Positions 8,872 through 18,769 are shown, counted from the first letter of the stretch. The stretch is DNA of 64,000 nt from Phycisphaerae bacterium (GCA_030426385.1 JAUHYI010000006.1:31079-95078); one strand, 5' to 3'. Program-made: numbers and translations. The notes: generated by a model not told the origin, from the letters alone.

Positions 8872-8900
8872 ATGCCATTTTAAAAAGCATGCCGTATAAT
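8872..8900 (+). promoter_or_regulatory. candidate sigma70-type promoter in the 8854-9169 gap
   Basis: ATGCCA (8872-8877) and a perfect TATAAT (8895-8900) are separated by 17 bp. The surroundings contain several GCATGC-type half palindromes (for example gcatgcc, gcatggcatg and gcatgcggcatgc between 8888 and 8938) that could be operator sites. The promoter would serve the LysM lipoprotein at 9170 with a leader of about 260 nt. The remaining part of the 315-bp gap shows no convincing gene; an in-frame extension upstream of 9170 lacks a ribosome-binding site. Confidence 0.45.
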
Positions 8901-9169
8901 TATGATGCATGGCATGTGGCGTAATTGCATGCGGCATGCGACTTCGTCGCGGCATTCGTTGTTTGCCTATTCAGTTTGGCCGTAATGCCGAGCCGAGCCG
9001 AGCAATTGCAGGCCGAAGCAGGCCAACAAAACAGGCCGATGTGGGCAGGTGTAATTGCCGTGACGGGCGGGGCGCGGTACAAATTGTTAAATCTATTTTC
9101 GTGCGTGCCTGCTATTGGTGGCAGGTCGCGTGGTGGGGTGGTGGAGCTGGGGGTTGCAAGGAGCAAATC

Positions 9170-9643
9170 ATGCGCATATGTCGAGAAAATAAGCCTGCCG
9201 TTGGCGTGTCCTCACCAACAGGATTGGCAATCCGATGGCCCGCGAATCTGTCGATCCGTTTTTCGTGGAGTGTGATGGGGTTGGTGTTGCTTGTCAGTCT
9301 GGCTGGCTGCAAGAAAAATGATTTTGCCGATCCGGTGGAGAGTCGCCACGATGATTCGTTGCCGGTTTTTGAATCATCCTCGACGGATTACAACGCAGTG
9401 ACAACGATTGAACCGGCTCCCGCGCCCGTCTTCGAAGAACCCGTGGCCGCAGCGCCGATGCCCGTTGCGCCGGTGGTTCCTGTAGCGCCTACGACGATGT
9501 ACACCGTGGTTCGTGGCGACACGTTATGGTCGATTGCCAATCGATACTACGGCGATGGCAAGCGTTGGCGTGACATCGCACAAGCCAACGGCATTCATGA
9601 CCCACGTAAATTAGTAGTGGGCGAACAACTGACGTTGCCGTGA
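9170..9643 (+). CDS. LysM-domain lipoprotein
   Basis: This is a 157-residue envelope protein. AAGGAG lies seven bases before ATG 9170, which settles the start. A hydrophobic stretch ends in the lipobox LVSLAGC at about residues 38-44, predicting lipid modification. A Pro/Ala/Val-rich spacer follows (PAPAPVFEEPVAAAP region). A single C-terminal LysM domain starts at TMYTVVRGDTLWSIANRYYG and ends LVVGEQLTLP. LysM domains bind peptidoglycan or chitin-like glycans. It shares architecture with the larger LysM protein at 48927. It stands alone between the BMC operon and the cyclase. Function beyond cell-wall binding is not visible. Confidence 0.88.
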   Translation: MRICRENKPAVGVSSPTGLAIRWPANLSIRFSWSVMGLVLLVSLAGCKKNDFADPVESRHDDSLPVFESSSTDYNAVTTIEPAPAPVFEEPVAAAPMPVAPVVPVAPTTMYTVVRGDTLWSIANRYYGDGKRWRDIAQANGIHDPRKLVVGEQLTLP

Positions 9644-9672
9644 GATGAGGCCGTGAGATGAGTCGGATTTTA

Positions 9673-9738
9673 TTAAAAACTCGTGCGGTCATAAATTTTT
9701 ACTCAGACGAACCCCCCGGTATTCACCGGTGGCTAATA
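9673..9738 (-). repeat. dispersed intergenic repeat, copy 1
   Basis: Read on the minus strand, this copy runs TTAGCCACCGGTGAATACCGG, then a variable middle, then GACCGCACGAGTTTTTAA. The hairpin CCGGT-GAAT-ACCGG is its central mark. It is one of four related copies in the window (others at 41066, 53649 and 62841), all intergenic. Here it lies between the LysM gene and the 3' end of the cyclase gene. Confidence 0.7.
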
Positions 9739-9791
9739 TGAAACGAAGCATGAGTATTTATTGCAGTTCTACTGCAATGCAATCGCCGATA

Positions 9792-12068
9792 TTACTTACG
9801 ATCGCGGTGTGTCGAAGTCTGTGTCGATGCCGAAGTCGAAGAAGTTGACGTTGACGATGTCGATGTTGATGTTGTCGACGGTGTCGATGGCGTGGCGTTT
9901 AACCATCGGCCGAGGCACATCACCGGAAAATACAAACGGTACAAGTGATAACGCAGATAGAACACGCGCGGGAAGCCGGTGCCGGTAAACCATGGCTCGT
10001 CCCACGACCCGGCGTTGGGGCCATCGGTGAGCTGTTGATTTAATAGCCATTGGATGCCGCGGCGCACGCCGGGATGATCGTTGCCGAACACAGCCATCAA
10101 TCCCATAACGCCCCATGATGTCTGGCTGGCGGTGGATGGCCCCTGGCCCATGCGTGTGCGATACTCGTAAGTGTCTGCCGATTCGCCGAACGAGCCATCG
10201 TCCTGCTGCACGCTTTCAAACCAGCGACCCGCAGCCATGACCCAGTCGGCTTCCATGTCTTGCCCCACACTTTTCAAACCGGCCAACACCTGCCATGTGC
10301 CATAGATGTAATTCACACCCCATCGGCCGAACCAACAACCTTCGGGTTCTTGTTTGCTGCGAATGAATGCGATGGCTTGTTCCACCTGCGGATGATCGGG
10401 CAGAAAACCGTGATGGCCCAGGCACTCAAGCGTTCGGCCAGCGATGTCCGGACACGATGGATCCTGAATCGCATTGTGATCGGCAAACGGGACATGCTCG
10501 AGCAGAGGGCGTTCCTGCGTGCGATCGAACGCTGCCCAACCGCCATCGTCGTTTTGTAAGGCGAGCATCCATTCGACGCCACGCCGGGCCGCTTGTTCGG
10601 CTTCATCGCCACCGATGCGTTTGAGCGCCATGGCGACCATCGCCGTGTCATCGACATCGGGATAGTAGCCGTTGTTGAATTCGAAATACCAACCGCTGGG
10701 ATCGACGGGGCGCCGCACATTGGCAATCCAATCGCCGGGCTCGCGGCATTCTTTGCTGACGAGCCATTGCGAGCATTGGGCCACTGCGGGATGCGATTGG
10801 TCGAACCCCGCTTCGGTTAACGCATAGGCCGCGATGCCTGTATCCCAGATCGGACTGAAGCAAGGTTGCACGCGAATCGTGTCGTTTTCCTCGTCGTGGA
10901 TCATCAAATCGTCAAGGTGTTTGTGGGCTTCCTTAACCAGGCGATGATCCGGCTTGTAACCCAGGCAACGCAACGCGATCAGGATGTACACCATCGGCGG
11001 AAATATCGCGCCCAGGCCATCACTGCGATCGGTGTGATCGATCAGCCATTCTTCGATGCGCAACAGCGCGCGTTTGCGCAGCGGTGTCATGCCCGCGGAA
11101 TCGACGAGCTTGAGTATGCGATCGAGCGAGATGAAAATTTTCGACCACGTGCGATGGGCGTCGCCGTTGGGCAGCAAACGATGACGAGCCCGTTCATCCA
11201 GATACAGCTCATCAATGCAATGATGCGCCGGTAGGGTGCGCGTCGGGCGATGGCTGGTCACAATCGCCAACGGCGTGATCATTGTGCGCGTCCACGCACT
11301 GACCTTGTCCAGATGGAAATAAAACCAGCGCGGCAGGAAAATCATTTCCGGCGGAATCGACGGCACCGCGTCGTAACGGATCTGTCCCAGCGCGGCCAAA
11401 TAAAACTTCGTAAAGCTGTTGCAACGTTCAGCACCGCCGAGTCGTAAAATCAATTCGCGGGCACGCACCATGTGCGGCGCGTTGGTATCGTCACCCATTA
11501 ACTTGAGTGCAAAATAACCCTTGACCGTCGCACTCAGATCCGGAGCAGCGCCGGGGTATTGCACCCAGGCACCATTGTCACGTTGCAGGCCACGCAGGTA
11601 GTTGGCAATTTTCGGCAGGCGTGGGTCGTCCTCCTGCTCGATGATCCATTTGAGCAGGATGTATTCGCTTTCGAGAATTGAATCACCCTCGAGCTCTCCG
11701 CACCAATAGCCAGCCTCTTTTTGCTCGGCAAACAAGGTGGCTACCGCGCGGTCCAAGCCACGGCGTGCCTGCTGGACAAAACCGCTGTCATTGACAGAGG
11801 CGATACCGTCCTGCGGTCGTCGGCAGTCCCGTTGAATCGTCGCGTCGATCATGTTGTTGCTGTCGGAGCTGTGATTGGGCGCGATGGGCGTAACGGCAAT
11901 ATCATCCCGATCGTGGTGCGTGTCACCTTCGCTATGAGCGCTATTGTCAGTGCTGCTTGGTTCGCTATTTTGGGCGCGGTGGGCCTTGCTGTAACCCCGC
12001 GTCGGTGGCACGGCTGGCTTGGGCTCCTCAGCGACATTTTCTGATTGCAGGTGTGCGGATTCAGCCAT
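9792..12068 (-). CDS. shc: squalene-hopene cyclase
   Basis: This is a terpenoid cyclase (758 residues) that folds squalene into hopene, the first step of hopanoid synthesis. The catalytic acid motif DVDDTA lies at residues 471-476, and several QW repeats are visible (QNDDGGWAAFD, QQDDGSFGES, GCWFGRWGVNYIYGTW). GGAG lies just before the ATG at 12068. The protein is longer than usual. About 95 N-terminal residues are polar and low complexity before the domain begins at LDRAVATLFAEQKEAGYW. The C-terminus adds a Ser/Thr-rich tail made by short DNA repeats. It is convergent to the LysM gene and isolated from other hopanoid genes. The family is certain. Confidence 0.95.
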   Translation of the reverse strand: MAESAHLQSENVAEEPKPAVPPTRGYSKAHRAQNSEPSSTDNSAHSEGDTHHDRDDIAVTPIAPNHSSDSNNMIDATIQRDCRRPQDGIASVNDSGFVQQARRGLDRAVATLFAEQKEAGYWCGELEGDSILESEYILLKWIIEQEDDPRLPKIANYLRGLQRDNGAWVQYPGAAPDLSATVKGYFALKLMGDDTNAPHMVRARELILRLGGAERCNSFTKFYLAALGQIRYDAVPSIPPEMIFLPRWFYFHLDKVSAWTRTMITPLAIVTSHRPTRTLPAHHCIDELYLDERARHRLLPNGDAHRTWSKIFISLDRILKLVDSAGMTPLRKRALLRIEEWLIDHTDRSDGLGAIFPPMVYILIALRCLGYKPDHRLVKEAHKHLDDLMIHDEENDTIRVQPCFSPIWDTGIAAYALTEAGFDQSHPAVAQCSQWLVSKECREPGDWIANVRRPVDPSGWYFEFNNGYYPDVDDTAMVAMALKRIGGDEAEQAARRGVEWMLALQNDDGGWAAFDRTQERPLLEHVPFADHNAIQDPSCPDIAGRTLECLGHHGFLPDHPQVEQAIAFIRSKQEPEGCWFGRWGVNYIYGTWQVLAGLKSVGQDMEADWVMAAGRWFESVQQDDGSFGESADTYEYRTRMGQGPSTASQTSWGVMGLMAVFGNDHPGVRRGIQWLLNQQLTDGPNAGSWDEPWFTGTGFPRVFYLRYHLYRLYFPVMCLGRWLNATPSTPSTTSTSTSSTSTSSTSASTQTSTHRDRK

Positions 12069-12873
12069 TACACTCCGTTTCGGCTTACGATCATACCCGG
12101 TTCGGACACCGAGGATTCAAGGCCCTGTCCTCTTTGCCTGTGATCATGACCCCATGACCACTTAACCATTTAATCCATCCCCGGCTCCCATCTTCCGGCC
12201 CATCTTAAGGCTCATCTTCAGGCCTCCTTCGGTCATCCCTCGCTCCCCCTTCGGCCCGACCTCGTTCATGCCACATCATATGGAAAATGAACGCGTATCG
12301 CTCCAACATCGGCGTGATTTGTTAGCCGCCGAAACTGTGTTTGGAAAAACAGTTACAAGCCTAGTGTGATTCAAGCTAAAGCCCCTGATTTCGGCCACAG
12401 CATCTTTCTGAAATCGTAGCAAAACCCAGTGATCGCATCAACATTCTGCGGACACGAGTGATATACCCATCCCACAAAAACCACGCGCGTGGTTATCTCG
12501 TTAGCCGCCGCTGTTATGGAGGCGTGGGCCGTGCGTCAAACACAGGCACACACGCCTCCATAAAGGCGGTAACTAACGCATCAGTACTTCGTGCAATGTG
12601 TATGACCGGGCAATTCGCTGGCTTTGATCATTCCAGGCCGTGGCCCGCAATATCGCTCCGGGCCATGCATTGTGGATTCGATGTCATGCATGGAGCGCAC
12701 GCATTTTCCCGTGAGCCACTGCACTGCTCTTGGGCGACATGTTGCCATCAAACAAACCCTTGGCTGACCCCAGCTCCCCAGCACCATACACGCACGGGGG
12801 GCTTCCAAGAACGGCGGCGAGCGGTGGTTATCGGGGCTAATTCAAGAAAATTCCGAGTCATTATTGCAACCTC
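12069..12873. other. 805-bp intergenic stretch without a supported gene
   Basis: This gap lies between the divergent cyclase and LacI genes. Its first 200 bp are C/T-rich with phrases of the type catcttccggcc repeated. A lone GTTAGCCGCCG half-element occurs near 12319, and a long inverted repeat at 12500-12576 is annotated separately. The open frame across 12458-12877 has atypical composition, covers the inverted repeat and has no recognisable protein, so I do not call it. Confidence 0.6.
12500..12576. repeat. palindromic element with GTTAGCCGCC ends, copy 1
   Basis: GTTAGCCGCC (12500-12509) and TTATGGAGGCGTG (12514-12526) are mirrored by CACGCCTCCATAA (12551-12563), GGCGG and CTAAC. The 13-bp inner stem is perfect. 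The transcript would fold into one long hairpin. A second element with the same ends and a different interior lies at 53728-53858, so this is a dispersed element rather than a simple terminator. Confidence 0.7.
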
Positions 12874-12902
12874 TTGACGGCCCGAGAAGTATTCGGTATG
12901 CT
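12874..12902 (+). promoter_or_regulatory. sigma70-type promoter of the LacI-family gene
   Basis: TTGACG (12874-12879) and TATGCT (12897-12902) are spaced by exactly 17 bp. The operator described next begins at the base after the -10 element, so a bound repressor would block the start site. It reads into the regulator gene at 12959. Confidence 0.75.
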
Positions 12903-12943
12903 TTGATTAAACGATTGCCCAATTTAGAAAATCGTTTAATCAA
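12903..12943 (+). promoter_or_regulatory. inverted-repeat operator, probably for the LacI-family regulator
   Basis: TTGATTAAACGATT (12903-12916) is repeated in exact inverse as AATCGTTTAATCAA (12930-12943) with a 13-bp spacer. Each arm also contains the AAACGATT core typical of LacI-family sites with a central CG. The location directly after the -10 box and 16 bp before the start codon implies autoregulation. Confidence 0.75.
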
Positions 12944-12958
12944 TACCGAGGCCGCTTT

Positions 12959-13996
12959 ATGAGTGTGACATTAAAAGACATTGCCGTCGAAGCCGGGGTA
13001 ACAACCCCGACGGTGTCAAAAGTCTTGAACGCCAGCTCGACCAGTGCCAGGGTGGGCCAAGCGACGCGAGAGCGTGTGATGGAGATTGCCCGCCGTCGTG
13101 GGTACCGAGCCAATCAAGTGGCCCGCGGGTTGCGCATGCAGCGGACCACGTCGATCGGGTTGATCGTTTCCGGATTAACCACGCCCGTACGCATGCGCAT
13201 GCTTGAGCGGATTGAACAGTTACTGCTCGCCAGTGGGTACCACGTTTTCATCGGAACCAGCGAAGGCTGTGCGGAGAAAGAATCACAATACGTCAAGGAA
13301 TTTTTGTCACGCCAGGTTGATGGACTGGTGATCGCATCCCGGGGGCACCTCACACAAAACAGCCACTTGGAACGATTGGCCAAGTCGGGCGTGCCTGTGG
13401 TGTTGACCGAAGTTGAAGTGCCGGGTTTGGAGATCGCCCAGGTGGTGGTCGATATCGCCGAAGGCGCACGTCGGGCGACTCGTCATCTATTGGATCAAGG
13501 TCGACGGCCTGTGTTACTGGTGCCTGCTGGTGACAACCTGAGTGTGGCTCAGCGTATCACAGGATTCCTTCAGGCCTACACCGATACGGGTCGCAGCGCC
13601 AGCGAAGGACGAATTCATCGAATGGATGTGTCCGCGTTAGGGGAGCCAGCTTCCTGGCCGCGACTGGGGCTCGCCGCAGCCCATGAGTTGGTCGCAGCGT
13701 ATCCCGATCTCGATGCGGTGTTTGCCAGTAGTGATCACGTGGCACTCGGACTCATGCGAGGGCTTCGTCAAACAGGTCGACAAATCCCTGACGATGTGTT
13801 GGTGGTGGGATTTGATGGCCTGATCGAATCAGAGTGTTACGAGCCACCACTGAGCACGATCGAGCAGCCCCAGGATTTGTTAGCGCGAGAGGTCGTTCGT
13901 GCGTTAAGCGAACAACTGCGTGACGCGAAACCATCGCGTGAGCGTGTGTCATTGGTCCCGGAATTGATTGTCAGGGAATCAAGCCAAGTCGGCTAA
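12959..13996 (+). CDS. LacI-family transcriptional regulator
   Basis: This is a 345-residue repressor. The N-terminal helix-turn-helix reads TLKDIAVEAGVTTPTVSKVL, followed by the hinge helix region NQVARGLR. The periplasmic-binding-protein-like effector domain starts at SIGLIVSGLTTP and includes DAVFASSDHVALGLMRGLRQ and VLVVGFDGLIES, both typical of the family. It probably senses a sugar or sugar-derived ligand. It stands at the head of a same-strand run with a glycosidase, dehydrogenases and a Gfo/Idh oxidoreductase, so it is the likely local regulator. The promoter and operator lie just upstream. The ligand is unknown. Confidence 0.93.
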   Translation: MSVTLKDIAVEAGVTTPTVSKVLNASSTSARVGQATRERVMEIARRRGYRANQVARGLRMQRTTSIGLIVSGLTTPVRMRMLERIEQLLLASGYHVFIGTSEGCAEKESQYVKEFLSRQVDGLVIASRGHLTQNSHLERLAKSGVPVVLTEVEVPGLEIAQVVVDIAEGARRATRHLLDQGRRPVLLVPAGDNLSVAQRITGFLQAYTDTGRSASEGRIHRMDVSALGEPASWPRLGLAAAHELVAAYPDLDAVFASSDHVALGLMRGLRQTGRQIPDDVLVVGFDGLIESECYEPPLSTIEQPQDLLAREVVRALSEQLRDAKPSRERVSLVPELIVRESSQVG

Positions 13997-14070
13997 GCAT
14001 TCCAGTTTCACAATACTTACAAGTTTTCGAGGTTTGGGTCATATCTATTTTGAATTCAAAGGAGATTGTC

Positions 14071-14907
14071 ATGATGGTCAGCAAAAAAAAATCAACGTTA
14101 AGTGGTCTACTTGCATTGGTCGCAGCAGGGGGCTTGGCTGTTAGCCAAACCGCTCATGCCGATTACGTTCTCGTTGAAGATTTTGAAGCGCCTGCGTTCA
14201 CCATAAACGCTGGCATCAACGGCATAAACGGTTGGACTGCGGATGCCGGGGCCCAAGCTGCGATTGATCCAGCAGGCGGAGTTAACCAGGTCGGACGTTT
14301 AACAGGAACCAACACCGGTGCCTCCAAGGCAGCCACCATCAGCAACAGTGATACGGGCACCTTTTTCTTCCGCTGGCGTCGAGCGGACACTGCGGGCAAC
14401 TTTAACTTTGGAAACTCTGATGCCGCGACGGCTACCGGTTTTGGTGATTTTGAAACGCAAGTTGTTATCGAAGGGTTTTCTTCCGGCACGGATACCACGT
14501 TAGACCTGGAAGTCAATGACTACGGCCAAAAAGATACCGATCAGGATTGGCAGGTCGATGTCTGGTTCAACACCTGGATCGTGGTTGATGCTGCGGAGGA
14601 CGAGTATCAGGTTTACATCCAGGGAGGCTCGTATGGCAGTGTGACACAGATCACCATTGGAGCTGAGACGGACTTTAGTTTCCGTAACTCAAATCCAGCC
14701 AATCCGCCTATCGACAACGACATACTTTCACTCTTTTTCAAGAACAATTTTGCCGCGGCCGGCCCGGTGTACATCGATGATCTCTATATCGATGCGACCG
14801 CAAGCAACCTGACCAATCCTCTGGTCAACAACATTCCTGAGCCCTCAACGCTGGCAATGGGATTGATCAGCCTGGTCGCTTTGATGCGACGCAAAAAATC
14901 CGCCTGA
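14071..14907 (+). CDS. PEP-CTERM sorting-domain exported protein
   Basis: This 278-residue secreted protein has a signal peptide (MMVSKKKSTLSGLLALVAAG to about residue 30, cut near AHA-DY). Its Asp/Asn-rich beta-type body starts VLVEDFEAPAFTINAG. The C-terminal sorting signal IPEPSTLAMGLISLVALMRR consists of the PEP motif, a hydrophobic helix and an Arg/Lys end. Such tails are processed by an exosortase, so the host must have that system, which matters for the phage PEP-CTERM protein at 33416. GGAG six bases before ATG 14071 fixes the start. The body may be a carbohydrate-binding sandwich, but I cannot confirm that. Confidence 0.88.
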   Translation: MMVSKKKSTLSGLLALVAAGGLAVSQTAHADYVLVEDFEAPAFTINAGINGINGWTADAGAQAAIDPAGGVNQVGRLTGTNTGASKAATISNSDTGTFFFRWRRADTAGNFNFGNSDAATATGFGDFETQVVIEGFSSGTDTTLDLEVNDYGQKDTDQDWQVDVWFNTWIVVDAAEDEYQVYIQGGSYGSVTQITIGAETDFSFRNSNPANPPIDNDILSLFFKNNFAAAGPVYIDDLYIDATASNLTNPLVNNIPEPSTLAMGLISLVALMRRKKSA

Positions 14908-14976
14908 TCGTTTGCCGACGCCCGGTTATAGACACAGCAGACCGTAAGTAGGTTCTTAAATTGGAAAGGACGGAGT

Positions 14977-15678
14977 ATGCTGACCCGACGTGGTTTCACG
15001 TTGATCGAACTGTTGGTCGTCATCTCGATCATCGCATTATTGATCGCCATCTTATTACCCGCGTTGCAATCAGCACGAGAAGCAGCCCGGCGGATTGCCT
15101 GTGCCAGCAATCTGCGACAGATGGGAATCGGCGTGCAGGTCTACTTCAATGAGAACGAAGACTATTTCCCGCCAGCACACGCGCGGGGATCAGGATCGCT
15201 TTATGATCCCGGCTGGTTGAACTGGAATGAACATCTCGAACAAGCCGGGGTGCAAGGAAGGGAAATTTTTAAATGCCCAACCGAAGATGTCGCGCCGTTT
15301 GAATGGGTGTCCGACCCAATCGAGCGGTTAGGCCCTTCAAGAATTCATTACGGTTGGAATTTCTATTTTTTATCCTTCGGCTTAAATCGCTTGTCGGGTG
15401 CGACGCCTTCCTACTTTGACTTCCACACGACTGCCTTGGATTGGGTGGAAAGGCCGAGCGAGACGCTGATGGTGACTGACACGCCTGGGCGCACCGGGGT
15501 ATTAGGTTATGTCGCAAATGCTCACCCATTGGGATACCCGCCTTCCAATCGTCACAGTGGCAATTCAAATGTGCTGTGGGTCGATATGCATGTCACGGTA
15601 ATGCCGACAGAAGATCTGATCGGCGATCATGTGACACAGGCCAATTGGTGGCGATGGAGCAACCTGCCGAAACCTTGA
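14977..15678 (+). CDS. pseudopilin-like protein with N-terminal methylation signal
   Basis: This is a 233-residue protein with a type IV prepilin-like leader: [20 protein letters not shown] at residues 4-23, with processing expected between Gly and Phe. The helix continues [20 protein letters not shown]. The globular part includes [19 protein letters not shown] and ends with [16 protein letters not shown], close to the H-x9-DG pattern common in expanded planctomycete families, although DG is replaced by VDMH. Many such proteins occur per planctomycete genome, and their role in secretion or adhesion is unclear. It lies between the PEP-CTERM protein and the glycosidase in one orientation. AAAGGACGG precedes the start. 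Confidence 0.88.
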   Translation: MLTRRGFTLIELLVVISIIALLIAILLPALQSAREAARRIACASNLRQMGIGVQVYFNENEDYFPPAHARGSGSLYDPGWLNWNEHLEQAGVQGREIFKCPTEDVAPFEWVSDPIERLGPSRIHYGWNFYFLSFGLNRLSGATPSYFDFHTTALDWVERPSETLMVTDTPGRTGVLGYVANAHPLGYPPSNRHSGNSNVLWVDMHVTVMPTEDLIGDHVTQANWWRWSNLPKP

Positions 15679-15730
15679 TTGGCCTGCGTTCGTTGTGCGA
15701 TTCTTGAAAAATCTAGTGGATTATGAAGTT

Positions 15731-18700
15731 ATGCAGTGTGTTTTAAACCACAATTTATCGGTGTGTCCGTTACTACGGTCGTTCATTCTCTTTGGATGTT
15801 TATTTCCGTTGAGCATGTTAAGCATGGGGGTATCAGCCTTGGCTGAAATGCATGAGCCAAAAGGCGCGTCGTGGTTTTATCCGATCACTATCCGCACGCC
15901 GTATCGCGCATTGGAAGCGGGCGACGTGGTCGAGGTGGGCGAAGGGGTCTATCACAGCGACGCGCTGGTCCAACAAGGCATCGATCCGGATTCTGTCATG
16001 GTGTTGCACTATGACGCAGATCAAAACGTGTGGCAAAAACCAGCACAGATTCGCATCGAACCGATCGGCGAGCAGCCTTATCTAAATCGCGGACGGCTTA
16101 GCTTTCGACTGATCGATTCAGTGCCACCTTTGTCAGTATCTCATGCATACGCACTGGTATCGTTACCCGATTCACACACGAACTGGCCGACCATCGGCGC
16201 ACCGCTGACGCAAACTTTGATCGCACCTGTTCCATCCAACGAACAAAGTCAAAACGCCGATTGGCATATTGAAACCAAGATCCAATCTTCGCTAAACGTG
16301 CGTGCGTACAACAGCGACAGGCTTTGGAAATACAACGGGCAAGGCCGAAAATCAGAAGCAATTATTCATAGCCCACAATACAAGGTTGTCCCGGGTGATG
16401 TTTTATATTTGGAAGTTCCCTACCAGATAACAAGCATGCCTGTTCCAACTCGGGTTGAAGAGTTGCCTCGTGAGCAAGACATCGAATACCTCGGGCAAGC
16501 TGAACAGTTGTTGCCCCGTTTGATTTGGCGGGCTCGTTGGACCGATGCCGCAGGACAAAACGTGCCCGGACCCGTGGCATGGAAAATGGATCGTCTGCCG
16601 ATGGAACAGGCATTGGTTCGACAAACGCATCTGAAAGTGCCGGCGCGCGCGGTGGCATTGGTGCTTGAGTTTGAATTCGGCGGACCCGGCCGTATTGATT
16701 GCTCGATCGGCCAGCCGATGTTGCGGCAACTTACTCAATTGCCTTCGCAAATCGCTTACGACATCAGTGATTCAGGCAAGGTGACGTTTCCGCAATACGA
16801 ACATCGGCGTGATGGCCAAGCGTTTGTCTGGCATGATTCACTGACTGTTCGCGTGGGAACGCCCCGTTCTGATCAGTCCGATTCGGCCAACGTTGACCCG
16901 CATATATTGCTGGATGGCTTGCGTGATTATTCCCCACGATGGGTCAATGATAAAGAAGCAATCACCGCTGATGTTGTGATTGAACCGCTGGCTCAGACAT
17001 TGTCAGACATCGATGAATTACACGACGATGTGCTGTTAAAGCAACAAATTGAAACGTTGCCTGAAGAAGGTTACGTCCTGAACATTCGCCATGATGGTGT
17101 CACCGTCTATGCGCAAGACGATCGCGGTGTGTTCTACGGCTTACAAGAGTTAGGCGAACGCCTGCGTTTGGGACAAGGCAAGATCGAATCCGCACTGGTC
17201 ATCGATTGGCCTGCGTTGTCGCTACGAATGGTGCATCATTTGCTGACCTGGAAGCCGGTCGACGATCCCGATACCTATTACCAACAATGGATACCACGTC
17301 TTGCCAGACTGCGAGTAAATGCCATCGCCTTCGATGCTCGCGAAGCATGGTACAAACTTGATAAGCCTTACATTCAAAAACAATGGCAAGAGATCTTTGC
17401 CCTGTGTCGCCAGTGGCAGATCACACCTGTGCCGATGGGGTTTAATTTCCGCAACCCGATGCCGGTCCGTGAGACCTTGCAATGGTATGCCGCGAACCTG
17501 TGTGAGAATGAACCGTATAGATTGGACGGTACCCATGCCGTACCCCTGCGGCCAAAGGTTGATGCGTTTCGCAGTCGCCCTGTGAAACTCGACAGTGGTT
17601 TGGCTCCCGATACTGACGGCTTAACGCCGGTGATTCCACTGCTGGGCGCGAACAATCCCGTATGGGCAACCGATGAAAAAGGTCAAGCTCGCTATGAAAT
17701 GGGACGCGACTTTGTCATTGAAGGCGAGATCGAGTGGGGCGGTTCTCGGCTGCCGTTTTCGCCGTTACGTTTACTCAAGCCGTTTGCGATAAGTCGCACC
17801 GCTGACAGTCGCATTCCCAATGGTTCCATCGTACTTCTAAATTACAACTATCTGTATCGTCAACGCGGTCATCATCAGGAAACCTACAGCACAAACATCA
17901 GTGAGCCTGAAGCTTTTGCCTTAACCGAAACCGCGCTGCAGGAAACGCTCAAGCAACTTGATCCGAATATTATTCATCTTAATCAGGACGAGATCATTGG
18001 ACTAGGGCGCGATGGGCGCGATCGGCAGCGCATGGCCCAAGGCCAAACGCCCGGCGATTTGTTCGCCGATCTACTGGCACGCTTGCGTCAAACCACACTC
18101 GATGCTGGTTATCAAGGCACACGGATGATCTGGCATGACACGTTAACGCCTCTGCATGGAGGTTGGGCGTTAAATTACAATGCGCCATATTACAGCTATG
18201 ACGCTCTGGATAAAATTGATCGTGACTGGGTCATCAACGTTTGGACCTATCGCCGCGATCCCGGCCGCAGCGAAGCAATGACTCGCGTTTTTCTCGAACG
18301 CGGTTTTACGGTTGTCGGTAGTCCCGCAGAGACACGTGAACGTGAAGGCGTGATCGATTGGTGTTATCTACTCAATGATCTGAGTCGCGAGTATCCCGGG
18401 CAAGTGTCGGGCATATTCTTGACGAGTTGGCGAAATGCCAACCATGCGGCGTATCGCTGGCAACGAGATTTCGCGCGTTACTCGTGGAACCCTGGGCCTT
18501 GGACGCAACGCGTTGGGAATCGCTTAAGAGTCTATGACCCGATTCATCAACCGGTATCGATGGGGATGGACGCCTCACCGCGTGAACTTGCAAACATAAA
18601 ACCAACCGTCGGCGCCAACCCATCAAAGATGATGTCTCAGACTTATTGGCAAGCATGGAAGGGCGGTTATATCTCTGACTTTGCTTGGCCCAGCGCGGGC

Positions 18701-18769
18701 TCGAACACAATCGAGATTCAACTGACGAACACTGTGGGACAAACGACATCCCGACTGATCACCAAGTAA
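15731..18769 (+). CDS. secreted GH20-like glycoside hydrolase
   Basis: This is a large exported protein of about 1012 residues. The signal peptide includes PLLRSFILFGCLFPLSMLSM and would be cut before EMHEPKG. The middle (GVTVYAQDDRGVFYGLQELG) matches the non-catalytic domain that precedes GH20 catalytic barrels. The barrel then shows PNIIHLNQDEIIGLGRDGR, containing the Asp-Glu pair used by beta-N-acetylhexosaminidases. The N-terminal 400 residues are beta-rich and not recognised. ATG 15731 is preferred over an upstream GTG because the signal peptide then starts close to the terminus; the ribosome site is weak. It may trim amino-sugar polysaccharides outside the cytoplasm. GH20-like is well supported, substrate unknown. 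Confidence 0.75.
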   Translation: MQCVLNHNLSVCPLLRSFILFGCLFPLSMLSMGVSALAEMHEPKGASWFYPITIRTPYRALEAGDVVEVGEGVYHSDALVQQGIDPDSVMVLHYDADQNVWQKPAQIRIEPIGEQPYLNRGRLSFRLIDSVPPLSVSHAYALVSLPDSHTNWPTIGAPLTQTLIAPVPSNEQSQNADWHIETKIQSSLNVRAYNSDRLWKYNGQGRKSEAIIHSPQYKVVPGDVLYLEVPYQITSMPVPTRVEELPREQDIEYLGQAEQLLPRLIWRARWTDAAGQNVPGPVAWKMDRLPMEQALVRQTHLKVPARAVALVLEFEFGGPGRIDCSIGQPMLRQLTQLPSQIAYDISDSGKVTFPQYEHRRDGQAFVWHDSLTVRVGTPRSDQSDSANVDPHILLDGLRDYSPRWVNDKEAITADVVIEPLAQTLSDIDELHDDVLLKQQIETLPEEGYVLNIRHDGVTVYAQDDRGVFYGLQELGERLRLGQGKIESALVIDWPALSLRMVHHLLTWKPVDDPDTYYQQWIPRLARLRVNAIAFDAREAWYKLDKPYIQKQWQEIFALCRQWQITPVPMGFNFRNPMPVRETLQWYAANLCENEPYRLDGTHAVPLRPKVDAFRSRPVKLDSGLAPDTDGLTPVIPLLGANNPVWATDEKGQARYEMGRDFVIEGEIEWGGSRLPFSPLRLLKPFAISRTADSRIPNGSIVLLNYNYLYRQRGHHQETYSTNISEPEAFALTETALQETLKQLDPNIIHLNQDEIIGLGRDGRDRQRMAQGQTPGDLFADLLARLRQTTLDAGYQGTRMIWHDTLTPLHGGWALNYNAPYYSYDALDKIDRDWVINVWTYRRDPGRSEAMTRVFLERGFTVVGSPAETREREGVIDWCYLLNDLSREYPGQVSGIFLTSWRNANHAAYRWQRDFARYSWNPGPWTQRVGNRLRVYDPIHQPVSMGMDASPRELANIKPTVGANPSKMMSQTYWQAWKGGYISDFAWPSAGSNTIEIQLTNTVGQTTSRLITK

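Noticed and set aside
12458..12877. 139-codon plus frame before the LacI gene
   Set aside because: It spans the long inverted repeat and the promoter -35 box, and has no ribosome site or recognisable family.
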